Assembly (NCBI GenBank): GCA_020024985.1
Contig: JAHHSW010000051.1
Span: 1-6,499, forward strand
Reading direction: 5' to 3'
DNA length: 6,499 bases
From: Anaeroplasmataceae bacterium
GTDB taxonomy: Bacteria > Bacillota_I > Bacilli_A > Acholeplasmatales > Anaeroplasmataceae
Shown piece after piece: positions 6,483 to 6,499 of this stretch. A model generated the notes under the pieces. It did no database searches. It saw only the letters and a program-made list of their open reading frames with translations, and was not told where the DNA came from. The position numbers and the translations under genes are program-made. Position 1 is the first letter of the stretch. The number at the start of each line of letters is the position of its first letter.

Positions 6483-6499
6483 AAAATAGCACCATCCTT

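Noticed and set aside
1..6499. A hidden novel system such as a defence island, CRISPR array or mobile element
   Set aside because: All long frames belong to well-known housekeeping families, the intergenic regions are under 180 bases and explained by terminators, promoters and one palindrome, and no spaced direct repeats, transposase or terminal inverted repeats are visible.

Overview
The window comes from an AT-rich bacterium of the Bacillota/Bacilli type. It carries a short FtsY without an acidic extension, a ylxM gene between ftsY and ffh, strong GGAGG-type ribosome binding sites, and a lipoprotein-type PotD. All six tryptophans visible in FtsY, TopA and PotD are encoded by TGG and no reading frame is broken by TGA, so the standard code is used. 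That argues against Mycoplasma-like relatives but leaves Acholeplasma-, Erysipelotrichales- or uncultured gut Bacilli-like lineages open. The lineage is an inference; no rRNA is present.

Every gene lies on the minus strand, so transcription runs from high to low coordinates. In that order: potD (6482-5343, polyamine-binding lipoprotein, presumably the last gene of a potABCD operon that starts outside the window) ends at a strong intrinsic terminator (5336-5308). A 174-base intergenic region follows, holding a perfect 22-base AT palindrome (5265-5286) and a near-consensus promoter (5229-5201) for topA. topA (5168-2712) encodes DNA topoisomerase I with an expanded C-terminal array of six four-cysteine zinc modules, built partly by an in-frame duplication of 228 bases. 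A second intrinsic terminator overlaps the topA stop codon, and its T-tract abuts the -35 box of the next promoter (2691-2663).

That promoter drives a compact protein-targeting operon, ftsY-ylxM-ffh: the SRP receptor, a small helix-turn-helix SRP-associated protein, and the SRP GTPase. The genes are separated by 3 bases and 1 base, and the ribosome binding sites of ylxM and ffh are written into the last acidic codons of the preceding gene. ffh runs off the window at its 3' end after 455 codons.

Together the window holds three transcription units of housekeeping function: polyamine uptake, DNA supercoiling control, and co-translational membrane targeting. I see no mobile element, CRISPR array, RNA gene or defence system. 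The points most worth a second look are the TopA zinc-module expansion, the palindrome upstream of topA, altered ligand-site residues in PotD, the rearranged gene order (topA rather than smc before ftsY) and a context-dependent choice of wobble base in A/G-ending codons.
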